Assembly (NCBI GenBank): GCA_963601915.1
Contig: CAVCGL010000016.1
Span: forward strand, 1-48,502
From: Butyricicoccus_A sp963601915
GTDB taxonomy: Bacteria > Bacillota > Clostridia > Oscillospirales > Butyricicoccaceae
DNA: 48,502 bases
Reading direction: 5' to 3'
In this document: positions 41,301 to 48,390 of the stretch, in pieces
Numbering within the stretch: the stretch's first letter is position 1
Layout of the letters: every line of letters starts with the position of its first letter
Made by a program: the position numbers and the translations under genes
Notes under the pieces: model-generated
What the model was told of the DNA's origin: nothing
The model's database searches: none
Seen by the model: only the letters and a program-made list of their open reading frames with translations

Positions 41301-42685
41301 ACCACGCCGCCATCAATCCACATCGCCTTCATGTCCTGTCCGCCGATGTCCAAAACAAAGCTGACGTCCGGCACATATTTCTGTGCAGCGGCGGCATGAG
41401 CCACGGTTTCTACCGTATGGTAATCCGCACCAAATGCCTTTGCCAGCATATGTTCGCCATATCCCGTCGTGCCCAATCCGAGTACTTCTAAGCGAATGCC
41501 GCGCTGTGCATAGCTTTCATACAGCTCCATCAAGCCCTGTCGAATGACCTGAATCGGATCGCCGCGGTTATTGGCATAAAACCGGTCAATGACCGTTTCC
41601 TTTTCGTCCATGAGCACCAATTTGCTCGTTGTACTGCCCGCATCGACACCGATATACACACGCAGGGTATCTCCCGCCTGTGCCGAACTGTGCTGGATTT
41701 GCGGACTCTCATGCAGCTTCCGCCATGCCAGACAAGCCTGTTCCGTCGAAAAATACGGTTCTGCGTGTTTGCTGACCGTGTGCTTGCTTTGCGTTTCTGC
41801 CTGCCGGAGCTGCGCAATTTTTTCTCCCAGTTCATGCACATCTGTGGCGTCCTCGCCAAACAGCTCCGGAATACTCAGTGCCGCACCGAGTGCCACAATG
41901 GTATCCGGATGTTCCGGACGAATGATTTCTTCCTCAGACAAATGCAGTCGCTCGCAAAAGACGCGAACCAACGTTGGATTAAACGTCAACGGGCCGCCTT
42001 CAAAAATAACCGGCGGCGTGATGTCCAATCCCTGCGACAGGCCGCCAATGGTCTGCTTGGCAATCGCATGAAAAGCCGATAAGGCAATATCTTCTCGCGC
42101 ACCGCCTGCATTGAGTACAGACTGAATATCCGTCTTGGCGAAAACACCGCAGCGGCCGCTGATGCTGTGAATGGTGCTGCCTTGGCTCGCCAATGCCTCA
42201 AACCGTTCCGTCGGTGTTTTGAGCAATGCGGCAATTTCATCAATAAACGCACCGGTACCGCCGGCACAGCTGCCATTCATGCGCATATCTCGCGCGACAA
42301 GTCGCTTGGCGTTCTCATCGTATTGAAAAAAGATAATTTTCGCATCCTGTCCGCCCAGCTCAATGGCTGTGCGTGTCTGCGGGTACAAATGGCGCACCGC
42401 AGAGGCATTGGCAACCACTTCCTGCACAAAGTGAACCCGTGTGCAGTCAGCAATCGGCTTGCCGCCGCTGCCGCACACGGCTATCCGGAATTTTTCCTGC
42501 GGAAATGCCTGCTGAACCTCCTCCAGCAGCAAGCGCATGGCGTGCAGCTGTTCTGCATGATGTCGGCGGTATCGCACAAACAGCGGCTTTTGCTCTCCCG
42601 GCCGCAACACTGCCGCTTTCACCGTCGTTGAGCCGACATCCAGTCCCAACAAAAGATATTCTTGATGTTTGATTGAATCGTTCAT
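38312..42685 (-). CDS. Fused activase-activase-DUF2229-HgdB-like protein
   Basis: A 1457-residue giant that combines in one chain what the 4464-7427 and 3224-4480 genes encode in two. Activase 1 (about 11-272): DVGSTTVK (16-23), GGQDAK (111-116), Cys140 in NGSCAGGTGAF and Cys179 in RCGVFAKTD. Activase 2 (about 343-602): DAGSTTSK (348-355), Cys471/Cys475, Cys510. DUF2229 starts with CPFCGNHC (633-640) and Cys659. The HgdB-like third (from about 1060) has NDICFPA, GDCRLTHY and QPFGCLPNH, the same three likely cluster ligands as the split partner. Such proteins couple ATP hydrolysis to delivery of very low-potential electrons. The substrate is unknown. It heads an operon with the DUF115-like gene, 10 bp downstream. 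Confidence 0.88.
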   Translation of the reverse strand: MNDSIKHQEYLLLGLDVGSTTVKAAVLRPGEQKPLFVRYRRHHAEQLHAMRLLLEEVQQAFPQEKFRIAVCGSGGKPIADCTRVHFVQEVVANASAVRHLYPQTRTAIELGGQDAKIIFFQYDENAKRLVARDMRMNGSCAGGTGAFIDEIAALLKTPTERFEALASQGSTIHSISGRCGVFAKTDIQSVLNAGGAREDIALSAFHAIAKQTIGGLSQGLDITPPVIFEGGPLTFNPTLVRVFCERLHLSEEEIIRPEHPDTIVALGAALSIPELFGEDATDVHELGEKIAQLRQAETQSKHTVSKHAEPYFSTEQACLAWRKLHESPQIQHSSAQAGDTLRVYIGVDAGSTTSKLVLMDEKETVIDRFYANNRGDPIQVIRQGLMELYESYAQRGIRLEVLGLGTTGYGEHMLAKAFGADYHTVETVAHAAAAQKYVPDVSFVLDIGGQDMKAMWIDGGVVTNITLNEACSSGCGSFLEGFAAALGIPVDQIADAAFRSRQPADLGSRCTVFMNSTIITEQKNGRTPEDIMAGLCRSIIRNVFTKVVRISNPSVLGKHVVVQGGTFKNDAVLCALEQYLGQPVTRAPYPGEMGAIGAALLTKRQAGEHAVSNFIGFSALPNFQYSKQDGVPCPFCGNHCSRTILRFSNGSSFITGNRCERGEILGNPNDATVREQVKHTRRTKDDVPNLFRTREQLLFHDYTYPQLDEEKDVTIGIPRVLSFWDTMPFWKVFWRSLGYRVQVSDNSTRDMYENGLSAVTSDTVCFPAKLVHGHLRNLKEKGVDRIFMPSITTVKSENLAQTSESMCAVVKGYPIVIRNSDDPARRWGIPFDAPLFHWHLPEDRDRQLTQYMQQTFGIAPELTRKAIAAGDAAQQEFSDRLKAEGQKIIDTVQKNGTYAVVLASRPYQNDALVNHDLPELFTEHHIPVLTIDSLPDINRVDLHNSRLDIVNNYHARMLSGAVLAAGCDYLEYAQVVSFGCGHDAYLSDEIIRMMNEISGKHPLVLKLDESDATGPLRIRVRSFLETAAQRRTRTTGQVHELSDPYPTKFTKQDAKERIVLVPNTSHAFSRVMSAAFSAQHIKAEPLPVGREEAIRLGKQYVHNDICFPAQIVIGEALEALRSGKYQNKQVAIGMGKYIGDCRLTHYSALLRKALDDAGFADVPILTNDDKDSHDMHPGFRMSLMSALNIAFALPMIDVLEELLRKMRPYELVAGSADAAFERAMDAVIDGMEHGGILGMRGGFKRAIDIMCDVAYDRSRRRPTVLIVGEYLLNFHPGANHDIEKYLEENGFEIIEARMTDVIRKSYFYIDAQIREYKLKKPMGEKIWYFTADEIFNAAHAMTDAIAKKHPLYHRAARMQEIIKDSDPIIHHTFDAGEGVLIPGEILHNAKNGCRNFIILQPFGCLPNHVVGRGIAKRLKELYPDAQILPLDYDPDVSFANVENRLQMLIMNEKSKHA

Positions 42686-42780
42686 ACTGTCTTTACTCTC
42701 ACTTCTAAAAAACTGCTGTACTGTATTCGCACAGCCAGCAGAAATCTTTTACCATGTTTGTCTCTTTTTGTCCGTGACTT

Positions 42781-42786
42781 ATTATA
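42781..42786 (-). promoter_or_regulatory. Likely -10 box of the giant dehydratase operon
   Basis: TATAAT on the minus strand, about 95 bases upstream of the ATG at 42685. The -35 region is poor (TTCTTT at 18 bp), so the promoter may need an activator. Confidence 0.4.
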
Positions 42787-42850
42787 CATCAATTCTGTTG
42801 CAAAAAAGAAATTCGGGCAAGATATTAACAACTTTATAACCCTTTAGAAG

Positions 42851-42898
42851 ATAAAAAAAGCCAAGCTCCCCGCATGATTGCTTTCATGCAGAGAGCTT
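42851..42898 (-). terminator. Terminator of the BspA-like zinc-ribbon gene
   Basis: On the minus strand AAGCTC...GCATG pairs with CATGC...GAGCTT (plus 42863-42876 with 42885-42898), followed by GGCTTTTTTTATC. Confidence 0.8.
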
Positions 42899-42903
42899 GT
42901 GTC

Positions 42904-43302
42904 CTAATTGATTCGTCCGCAGAACGTACACACGCGCATTACGCTTCCCTTGAGTGCGCCGCCGCAAAATTGGCACCGATCCTCCAAGCACCAAACGGTC
43001 GGACATCCCCAAACCAACTGTGTCTCTTTCGGCAATCCAAGATAGTCTCGAAGTGCTGCCGGACGCGTCAGCCGTTTTCCGTCCGCATCTTCTACTTCAC
43101 CCCAGATTTCCACTTTTTTTAGCATCGTACAATGTTCCAGCTCATGCTGCGCACAAAACTGCGTGTAGTTTGCTGCAATCGTCAGTTGTTCCAAGGTATG
43201 ATTTTCTCCAAATGCATCTGCGGCAATGCAGCGAACCTCTGCCGGAATCGTCAGCGTTTGCTCCTGTCCCGCCTGTATGAGCGTCTGTCCTTGTAATTCC
43301 AT
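42904..43302 (-). CDS. Small BspA-like repeat protein with zinc ribbon
   Basis: A 132-residue protein. The N-terminal half looks like one or two BspA-type leucine-rich repeats (LTIPAEVRCIAADAFGENHTLEQLTIAAN), which are normally found in longer, often surface proteins. The C-terminus ends in a zinc ribbon, CQFCGG...CTFCGRIN (CxxC at about residues 109-112 and 125-128). There is no signal peptide, so it is probably cytosolic. The ATG at 43302 follows CAGGAGAAAG and a good promoter (43329-43357), and a terminator follows, so expression is likely. The function is unknown; protein or nucleic-acid binding is a guess. Confidence 0.7.
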   Translation of the reverse strand: MELQGQTLIQAGQEQTLTIPAEVRCIAADAFGENHTLEQLTIAANYTQFCAQHELEHCTMLKKVEIWGEVEDADGKRLTRPAALRDYLGLPKETQLVWGCPTVWCLEDRCQFCGGALKGSVMRVCTFCGRIN

Positions 43303-43328
43303 CTATCTTTCTCCTGCGCGTTTTTTCC

Positions 43329-43357
43329 AGTATAGCACGGGCACACAGAAGCTGCAA
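43329..43357 (-). promoter_or_regulatory. Promoter of the zinc-ribbon gene
   Basis: On the minus strand TTGCAG (43352-43357), 17 bp, TATACT (43329-43334). Confidence 0.7.
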
Positions 43358-43364
43358 CCAAAAA

Positions 43365-44927
43365 TTATTCGCCCAAAATTGCCTTCAAATCCTCTTCCGG
43401 CGTGCTGATCGGTGCAATATGATAGTGTTCTACCAAGAATTGCAGAACATTGGGAGACAGAAATGCCGGAAGCGTCGGTCCAAGGCGAATATTCTGAATG
43501 CCGAGATACAGCAGCGTCAGCAGGACGCACACCGCCTTTTGTTCATACCAAGACAGCACCATGGACAGCGGCAGCTCATTGACCTCGCAGTCAAACGCCT
43601 TTGCCAGCGCAACAGCAACCTGAATTGCGCCATAGGCATCGTTGCACTGTCCGACATCCATCAGCCGCGGCAAACCGTCAATCATGCCGAGATCCAAATC
43701 GTTAAACCGGTACTTTCCGCAGGCAAGTGTCAAAATCACGGTATCCGGCGGGGTCTGCTTGACAAACTCCGTGTAGTAATTTCTGCCCGGACGCGCACCG
43801 TCACAGCCGCCAACCAAGAAGAAATGGCGAATTGCGCCGGATTTTACCGCGTCTACAACCTGATCGGCAACGCTCAAAATCGTGCCGTGTCCGAAGCCGG
43901 TTGTCACCGTGTGCCCGCCATTGATGCCAGTAAACGATTGATCTTCCGCATATCCGCCCAATTCCAGTGCTTTCTCGATAACCGGCGTAAAATCGCGGTT
44001 CTCGTCAATGTGCACCATCTCCGGATACGAAACCACTTCCGTGGTAAAGACGCGGTCCGCATAGCTCGGGCGCGGCGGCATCAGGCAGTTTGTCGTGAAC
44101 AGAATCGGAGCCGGAATGTTGTCAAATTCCTTTTGCTGGCTCTGCCACGCCGTGCCAAAATTGCCCTTGAGATGCGGATACTTCTTCAGCTCCGGATAGC
44201 CATGCGCCGGAAGCATTTCTCCGTGCGTATAAATAGCAATGCCCTTGTCCTTGGTCTGTTCCAGCAGACATTTGAGGTCGTACAAATCGTGTCCTGTGAC
44301 AACGATAAACGGCCCCTTTTCTACGGTCAGCGGAACGGTTGTCGGCGTCGGTGTGCCGTAGGTCTGCGTATTTGCCTTATCGAGCAGTGCCATGCAGGCA
44401 AGATTCTTCTCGCCAACTTCCAAAACAATCGGCAGAAGTTCGTCCATGCCCCATGTGTTCTCTCCGACTGCACACAGTGCTTTAACAAAAAATGCATCCA
44501 GCTGCGCATCTGTGTAGCCAAAAATCATCGCGTGATAGGCATATGCCGCCATACCGCGAATGCCAAACAAAATGAGAGATTTTAAGCTGCGGATGTCTTC
44601 CTGTGCATCCCATACCTTTTTCATGTCGTAATCCGCCGTTCCCGCCGGAAGCTCTCGATGAATGGCGTCAATCCGCTGCCGAATGGTCACATCGTTGAAA
44701 TTGACATTGGTGACGGTTGTAAACAAACCGTCTACGATCTGTTTGCTGATCTGCGTCGAAATCGTTTGCTTGCCCTGTATCGTGCGTGCCAGCGCAATCA
44801 GTGCGCCAGTCAGTTCATCCTGTAAATTAGCAGTATCTGCCTGCTTACCGCAGACACCGGCTCTTCCCGTGCATCCGGTACAGCCGGCTGTCTGCTCGCA
44901 TTGAAAACAAAACATGTTGTGCTTCAC
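43365..44927 (-). CDS. hcp: Hybrid-cluster protein (hydroxylamine reductase)
   Basis: A 520-residue prismane/hybrid-cluster protein, a cytosolic iron-sulfur-oxygen enzyme that reduces hydroxylamine in vitro and NO in vivo, and protects against nitrosative stress. The N-terminal cluster cysteines are Cys7, Cys10, Cys19 and Cys26 (CFQC...C......C); the hybrid-cluster ligands lie in GINGGHTVTTGFGHG, LFTTNCLMPP, VGGCDGARPGRNYY and LACGKYRFNDLDLG. The reading frame opens with GTG at 44927 after AGGAGGG; an ATG four codons on is an alternative. It is monocistronic, with a hairpin shared with the convergent-reading side upstream. No HcpR/NsrR regulator is in the window. Confidence 0.95.
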   Translation of the reverse strand: MKHNMFCFQCEQTAGCTGCTGRAGVCGKQADTANLQDELTGALIALARTIQGKQTISTQISKQIVDGLFTTVTNVNFNDVTIRQRIDAIHRELPAGTADYDMKKVWDAQEDIRSLKSLILFGIRGMAAYAYHAMIFGYTDAQLDAFFVKALCAVGENTWGMDELLPIVLEVGEKNLACMALLDKANTQTYGTPTPTTVPLTVEKGPFIVVTGHDLYDLKCLLEQTKDKGIAIYTHGEMLPAHGYPELKKYPHLKGNFGTAWQSQQKEFDNIPAPILFTTNCLMPPRPSYADRVFTTEVVSYPEMVHIDENRDFTPVIEKALELGGYAEDQSFTGINGGHTVTTGFGHGTILSVADQVVDAVKSGAIRHFFLVGGCDGARPGRNYYTEFVKQTPPDTVILTLACGKYRFNDLDLGMIDGLPRLMDVGQCNDAYGAIQVAVALAKAFDCEVNELPLSMVLSWYEQKAVCVLLTLLYLGIQNIRLGPTLPAFLSPNVLQFLVEHYHIAPISTPEEDLKAILGE

Positions 44928-44975
44928 GAGTTTCCCTCCTATTTGATGGTGTCCTTAGTATACCCAGAGAGACAA

Positions 44976-45010
44976 AAAAAGTCTGTTGGAAATCCAACAG
45001 ACTTTTTCTT
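44976..45010 (-). terminator. Terminator of the cardiolipin synthase gene
   Basis: GTCTGTTGGA (44981-44990), AA, exact complement 44993-45002, flanked by AAAAAAA and TTTTT. It lies about 10 bp after the stop at 45020 and upstream of hcp. Confidence 0.88.
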
Positions 45011-45019
45011 TTTTGATTT

Positions 45020-46603
45020 TTACAGCAGCGGTGCAAACAGTCGCAGGAACATCTGTCCCAATCGCAAAATGCGTCCGCGCCCGGTCGTGTATTCTTCCGT
45101 GACTTCTCGGCACTGCAAAAATGTCCGTTCAAAATCCTGCTTTGTCTCCCATACAGCGGGATGGTCGATGTACAGACAGCCATTTTCAAAATGGTGGTAC
45201 AAGCTGCGGTAATCCAAGTTGATGGTGCCGCAGGTTGCCGCTTGATCGTCCATGACGCACATCTTACAATGGCAAAATCCCGGTGTCCACTCATACACAC
45301 GCACACCGTTTCGCGTCAGACTGCTGTAATACGAGCGCGTCACCTGATACACCATCTTTTTGTCCGGGATGCCCGGCGTGATGACGCGGACGTCTACGCC
45401 GCGCTTGGCGGCAAGTCCCATCGCATGAATCATTTCATCGGTCAGAATCAGATACGGCGTGACAAACCAGCAATACTTCGTCGCTTTGTTGAGCAGGCTG
45501 ATGTATACCTCTTCGCCTACCTGCTCATCGTCCAGCGGGCTGTCCGCATACGGCTGAATAAAGCCGTGCAGCTCCGGTCTTGGCGAAAATTCCGGCAGAT
45601 AGGCTGCGATAGTCAGCTCTGTATGCTGTGCGTCTTCCTTGGGCTTGACGGCGTGCCAGTTCTCCAAAAAAGTGACAGTCAGGCTGCGCACAGCTTCTCC
45701 GCGCAGCTCGATGCCGGTATCCTTCCACTGTCCGTATGGATGCGTCAGGTTAAAATACTCATTGGCAAGATTGTATCCGCCGGTGAAACCGATGATGCCG
45801 TCTACAACGGTAATTTTCCGATGGTCGCGGTTATTTAAAAACAAATTGATGCCCGGCATCAGCGGATTGAAAATCCGGCACTGAATGCCCAGCTTTTCCA
45901 TGCGCTTGACAAAATCCTTATTGATAAAGCCGATACTGCCCATGTCATCGTAAAACACACGAATTTCCACACCAGCTTTGGCGCGTTCCACCAAAATTTC
46001 CTGTATCCCGTGCCATGCTTCTGCGTCCTCAATCGCATGATACTCCATAAAGATAAACTGTTTGGCCTGCCGCAGAGCCTGTTTCTGTGCTTCCAGACCT
46101 TCTTCGGCGGAGAAATACCGCAGTTCGGTGTTCTGATACACCGGATATTTGCTGTTTCGCAGCAAATACGCAGAGACATTTGCCAGCTGCGTATCCTGTT
46201 TTTCCAATGCCTGCATGGCGGCCTGTGTATGCCGTCCCGTTTCGCCTTCCGTCAAGACGGGATACAGCTTGCCGTCAATCTCCTCATATCGCTTGCGCAT
46301 CGCCCATGTGCCGCCATTTAAGCCGACAAGAAAATACAAAAACACACCCAAAACCGGAAAAATCAAAATCAAGATAATCCACGGCGTCTTCATGCTGGAT
46401 GTCTTATGCTGTGCATAAATCGCCAAGACCAGCAAACCGCCGACCAAATAAGTACATGATTGAATCCACGATGCATACCGATTGAGCTTGGTAAACAGCA
46501 TCGCAACAAAGGCCACTTCCAGCAAAATCGCCAGTGCACAAAACGCCAGCCGCCCAATGCTGTTTTTCACAGCGGTCTTGCTCTCTACTCGTGAGTTGCT
46601 CAT
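45020..46603 (-). CDS. cls: Cardiolipin synthase
   Basis: A 527-residue membrane phospholipase-D-superfamily enzyme that condenses two phosphatidylglycerols to cardiolipin. It has two N-terminal hydrophobic helices (about 15-35 and 45-65), then PLDNase motifs HRKITVVDG (HKD1) and HCKMCVMDD (HKD2), each followed by the expected GG or NLDYRS segment, near the middle and C-terminal third. The ATG at 46603 is chosen because an AAGGGGAG site lies just upstream; the frame opens 20 codons earlier without one. The promoter region is shared with the divergent padR operon and its duplicated palindromes, so the two may respond to the same envelope signal. Confidence 0.93.
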   Translation of the reverse strand: MSNSRVESKTAVKNSIGRLAFCALAILLEVAFVAMLFTKLNRYASWIQSCTYLVGGLLVLAIYAQHKTSSMKTPWIILILIFPVLGVFLYFLVGLNGGTWAMRKRYEEIDGKLYPVLTEGETGRHTQAAMQALEKQDTQLANVSAYLLRNSKYPVYQNTELRYFSAEEGLEAQKQALRQAKQFIFMEYHAIEDAEAWHGIQEILVERAKAGVEIRVFYDDMGSIGFINKDFVKRMEKLGIQCRIFNPLMPGINLFLNNRDHRKITVVDGIIGFTGGYNLANEYFNLTHPYGQWKDTGIELRGEAVRSLTVTFLENWHAVKPKEDAQHTELTIAAYLPEFSPRPELHGFIQPYADSPLDDEQVGEEVYISLLNKATKYCWFVTPYLILTDEMIHAMGLAAKRGVDVRVITPGIPDKKMVYQVTRSYYSSLTRNGVRVYEWTPGFCHCKMCVMDDQAATCGTINLDYRSLYHHFENGCLYIDHPAVWETKQDFERTFLQCREVTEEYTTGRGRILRLGQMFLRLFAPLL

Positions 46604-46634
46604 CGTCTTCTCCCCTTTCTGTTTGTATTGCTCT

Positions 46635-46663
46635 ATTATACCGTATTCTCGTAATTTGTCCAA
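46635..46663 (-). promoter_or_regulatory. Promoter of cls
   Basis: On the minus strand TTGGAC (46658-46663), 17 bp, TATAAT (46635-46640). The palindrome at 46666-46687 lies directly upstream of the -35. Confidence 0.7.
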
Positions 46664-46665
46664 CC

Positions 46666-46742
46666 ATATATAAAAATTTTATATATACTCTTGACACCAA
46701 GACTTTCCGTGCTATACTGAATATATAAAAATTTTATATATA
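46666..46742. promoter_or_regulatory. Duplicated 22-bp palindromic operator
   Basis: Two identical 22-bp AT-rich palindromes, each reading TATATAAAAATTTTATATA in its core, lie at 46666-46687 and 46721-46742, 55 bp apart. They flank the padR promoter exactly. A partial third copy follows (about 46744-46755). A likely PadR binding site for autoregulation and perhaps cls control. Confidence 0.65.
46691..46718 (+). promoter_or_regulatory. Promoter of the padR operon
   Basis: TTGACA (46691-46696), 16 bp, TATACT (46713-46718), held between the two palindromes. Confidence 0.8.
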
Positions 46743-46777
46743 AATATTTTATATACTATCACAAAGGAGTTGAGGGC

Positions 46778-47095
46778 ATGTATTTTCCCGTATCCTCTCT
46801 GCTGATTGAATATTTGATACTGACCATTGTGGAGACCCAGGATTCATATGGCTATGAAATCAGTCAGACAATCAAGCTCGCGGCGGACATCAAGGAATCC
46901 ACGCTGTATCCGATCTTGAAAAAGCTGGAAAAATCCGGTTATCTCACCACCTATTCCCAGCTGTATCTAGGACGCAAGCGCAAATATTATTCGATCACAG
47001 AGAGCGGAAAACAGCAAATACAATGGTTACATCAAGAATGGGTGTCTTATCGAGACACCATCGACGGTATTATTGAAGGGAGGCTTCGGAAATGA
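46778..47095 (+). CDS. PadR family transcriptional regulator
   Basis: A 105-residue winged-helix PadR regulator. It shows the usual LLIEYLILTIVETQDSYGYEI opening, STLYPILKKLEKSGYL recognition region and the wing RKRKYYSITESGKQQ. Short subfamily-2 PadR proteins like this are commonly autoregulated repressors of nearby membrane genes. The ATG at 46778 follows AAAGGAG. It overlaps the DUF1700 gene by 4 bp (ATGA) and begins an operon of PadR-DUF1700-DUF4097, an arrangement known in Firmicutes and linked to envelope homeostasis. The operon promoter is bracketed by duplicated palindromes. Confidence 0.93.
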   Translation: MYFPVSSLLIEYLILTIVETQDSYGYEISQTIKLAADIKESTLYPILKKLEKSGYLTTYSQLYLGRKRKYYSITESGKQQIQWLHQEWVSYRDTIDGIIEGRLRK

Positions 47096-47679
47096 CCAAG
47101 CAAGCATATCTTGACCAGCTGCGCAAATACTTGAAAAAATTACCTGCTGACGACTATGCAGATGCGATGGAATATTTTACCGAGTATTTTGAAGAAGCAG
47201 ACGAAGAGCAGGCACAGCAGCTCATGCGTGAGCTGGGCACACCGAAAGAAGCGGCACGGGACTTGATTCAAAATCTGCTCGACAAAAAAATCACGGAACA
47301 GACGGCAAGTGCCGCTCCCAAAAAGAAATCACATATCTTTTGGATCGCACTTCTGTCCATCTGTGCCGCACCAATCGGCATTCCGCTGCTCATTGCGCTG
47401 CTGCTCATCTTATTTGCCTTGTTGCTCTGTGCCGCAGCAATTGTGTTTTCCGTCTTTTGCTGTGCACTCGCATTCTTCCTCGTGGGCGGCAAGCTGATGA
47501 TTCGCGGTCTGCTTGCAATTCCCTATTCGCTGTCCGGTTCGTTTCTCATTGCCGGAAGCGGCTTCTTGACCGTAGGCATTGGCATCCTTGCCGTTGTGCT
47601 CGGTATTTATCTGTGCAAGTGGTGCCGCATGTTGTTCGCTAAGCTCGCTCGCTGGATTTCGCAGAAAAGGAGACGATAA
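47092..47679 (+). CDS. DUF1700 (HAAS domain) membrane protein
   Basis: A 195-residue protein with an N-terminal helical HAAS domain (about 1-65: YLDQLRKYLKKLPADDYADAMEYFTEYFEEA, then GTPKEAARDLI) and about three or four hydrophobic segments in the rest (around 78-120 and 130-185). HAAS proteins are thought to pass membrane signals and lie next to PadR and DUF4097 genes, as here. The start overlaps padR by 4 bp and the stop is 3 bp before the DUF4097 gene, so all three are one transcript. No enzymatic residues are visible. Confidence 0.88.
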   Translation: MTKQAYLDQLRKYLKKLPADDYADAMEYFTEYFEEADEEQAQQLMRELGTPKEAARDLIQNLLDKKITEQTASAAPKKKSHIFWIALLSICAAPIGIPLLIALLLILFALLLCAAAIVFSVFCCALAFFLVGGKLMIRGLLAIPYSLSGSFLIAGSGFLTVGIGILAVVLGIYLCKWCRMLFAKLARWISQKRRR

Positions 47680-47682
47680 CTC

Positions 47683-48351
47683 ATGAAAACTTGGTTAAAA
47701 ACTGCTTTGATTTCCGGTATTTTGTGCTGTGCGGTCGGCGCAGTCCTGTTTGCCGCCGGAGCTGTGACCGGCGGAAAGCAATATGTACAGAATGCCGACA
47801 TCAACACCCTGCGCGGTGATGCCCGCAAGGATGACAGCAGGCACATCGCTGTATTAGACAAACAAAAAATATCCAATGTGCAGGCGCTGGATCTTGCACT
47901 GGATTCGCTGGATTTGAAGATCTTGCCGTCTGACGATGATTCCTGTTATCTGTCCTATCGCATTACAGTCAACAAAGGCCAAAAGCCGCTCACTTATGCG
48001 GTGCAAGACGGTACCCTGCATCTCAAAGAAAACGGCGAAGCAACTTCGTATGCTCATATTGACATCGACTTTCTGACTGATTTGCTTACATCCGGCAGAC
48101 TGCCGGAAAAAGATGACACCCAAACCGTTATGTTATTCGTTCCGCAGACTCAGCTCAAGCAGCTGAACATCCATTCCTCCTATGGTGACATTTCGATGCG
48201 CGGCATTGCAGCAAGCAGCAGCTCCATTCAGTGTTCATATGGAGATATTGAACTGGAACGCTGCCAGCTGTCCCAGCTGAAGCTCAGCACGGACTACGGC
48301 GATATAGATTTCAACCATTGTACGATAAATGCACTGCACCCCATTTGTTAG
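47683..48351 (+). CDS. DUF4097 beta-repeat envelope protein, truncated by IS
   Basis: The N-terminal part of a DUF4097-family protein. It starts with a membrane anchor or signal helix (about 5-30), then low-complexity beta-helix-like repeats, seen as the recurring SYGDI/DYGDI units (SSYGDISMRG, CSYGDIELER, TDYGDIDFNH). Such proteins are usually 280-350 residues. Here the gene proper ends at about residue 216, where the IS element begins (48330); the last few codons (to the stop at 48349-48351) are IS sequence. Expected role: exported or membrane-bound partner of the DUF1700 protein. It is probably non-functional or shortened. Confidence 0.8.
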   Translation: MKTWLKTALISGILCCAVGAVLFAAGAVTGGKQYVQNADINTLRGDARKDDSRHIAVLDKQKISNVQALDLALDSLDLKILPSDDDSCYLSYRITVNKGQKPLTYAVQDGTLHLKENGEATSYAHIDIDFLTDLLTSGRLPEKDDTQTVMLFVPQTQLKQLNIHSSYGDISMRGIAASSSSIQCSYGDIELERCQLSQLKLSTDYGDIDFNHCTINALHPIC

Positions 48352-48383
48352 ACAGTATGATATACTATCTAATAGATGGGGTG
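48337..48383 (+). promoter_or_regulatory. RBS-sequestering hairpin at the IS end
   Basis: CACCCCAT (48337-48344) pairs with ATGGGGTG (48376-48383), with TTAGA/TCTAA and AGTAT/ATACT pairs inside. GGGG in the 3' arm is the ribosome site of the transposase gene at 48391, so transcripts entering from outside would hide it. Confidence 0.6.
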
Positions 48384-48390
48384 ATTTATT

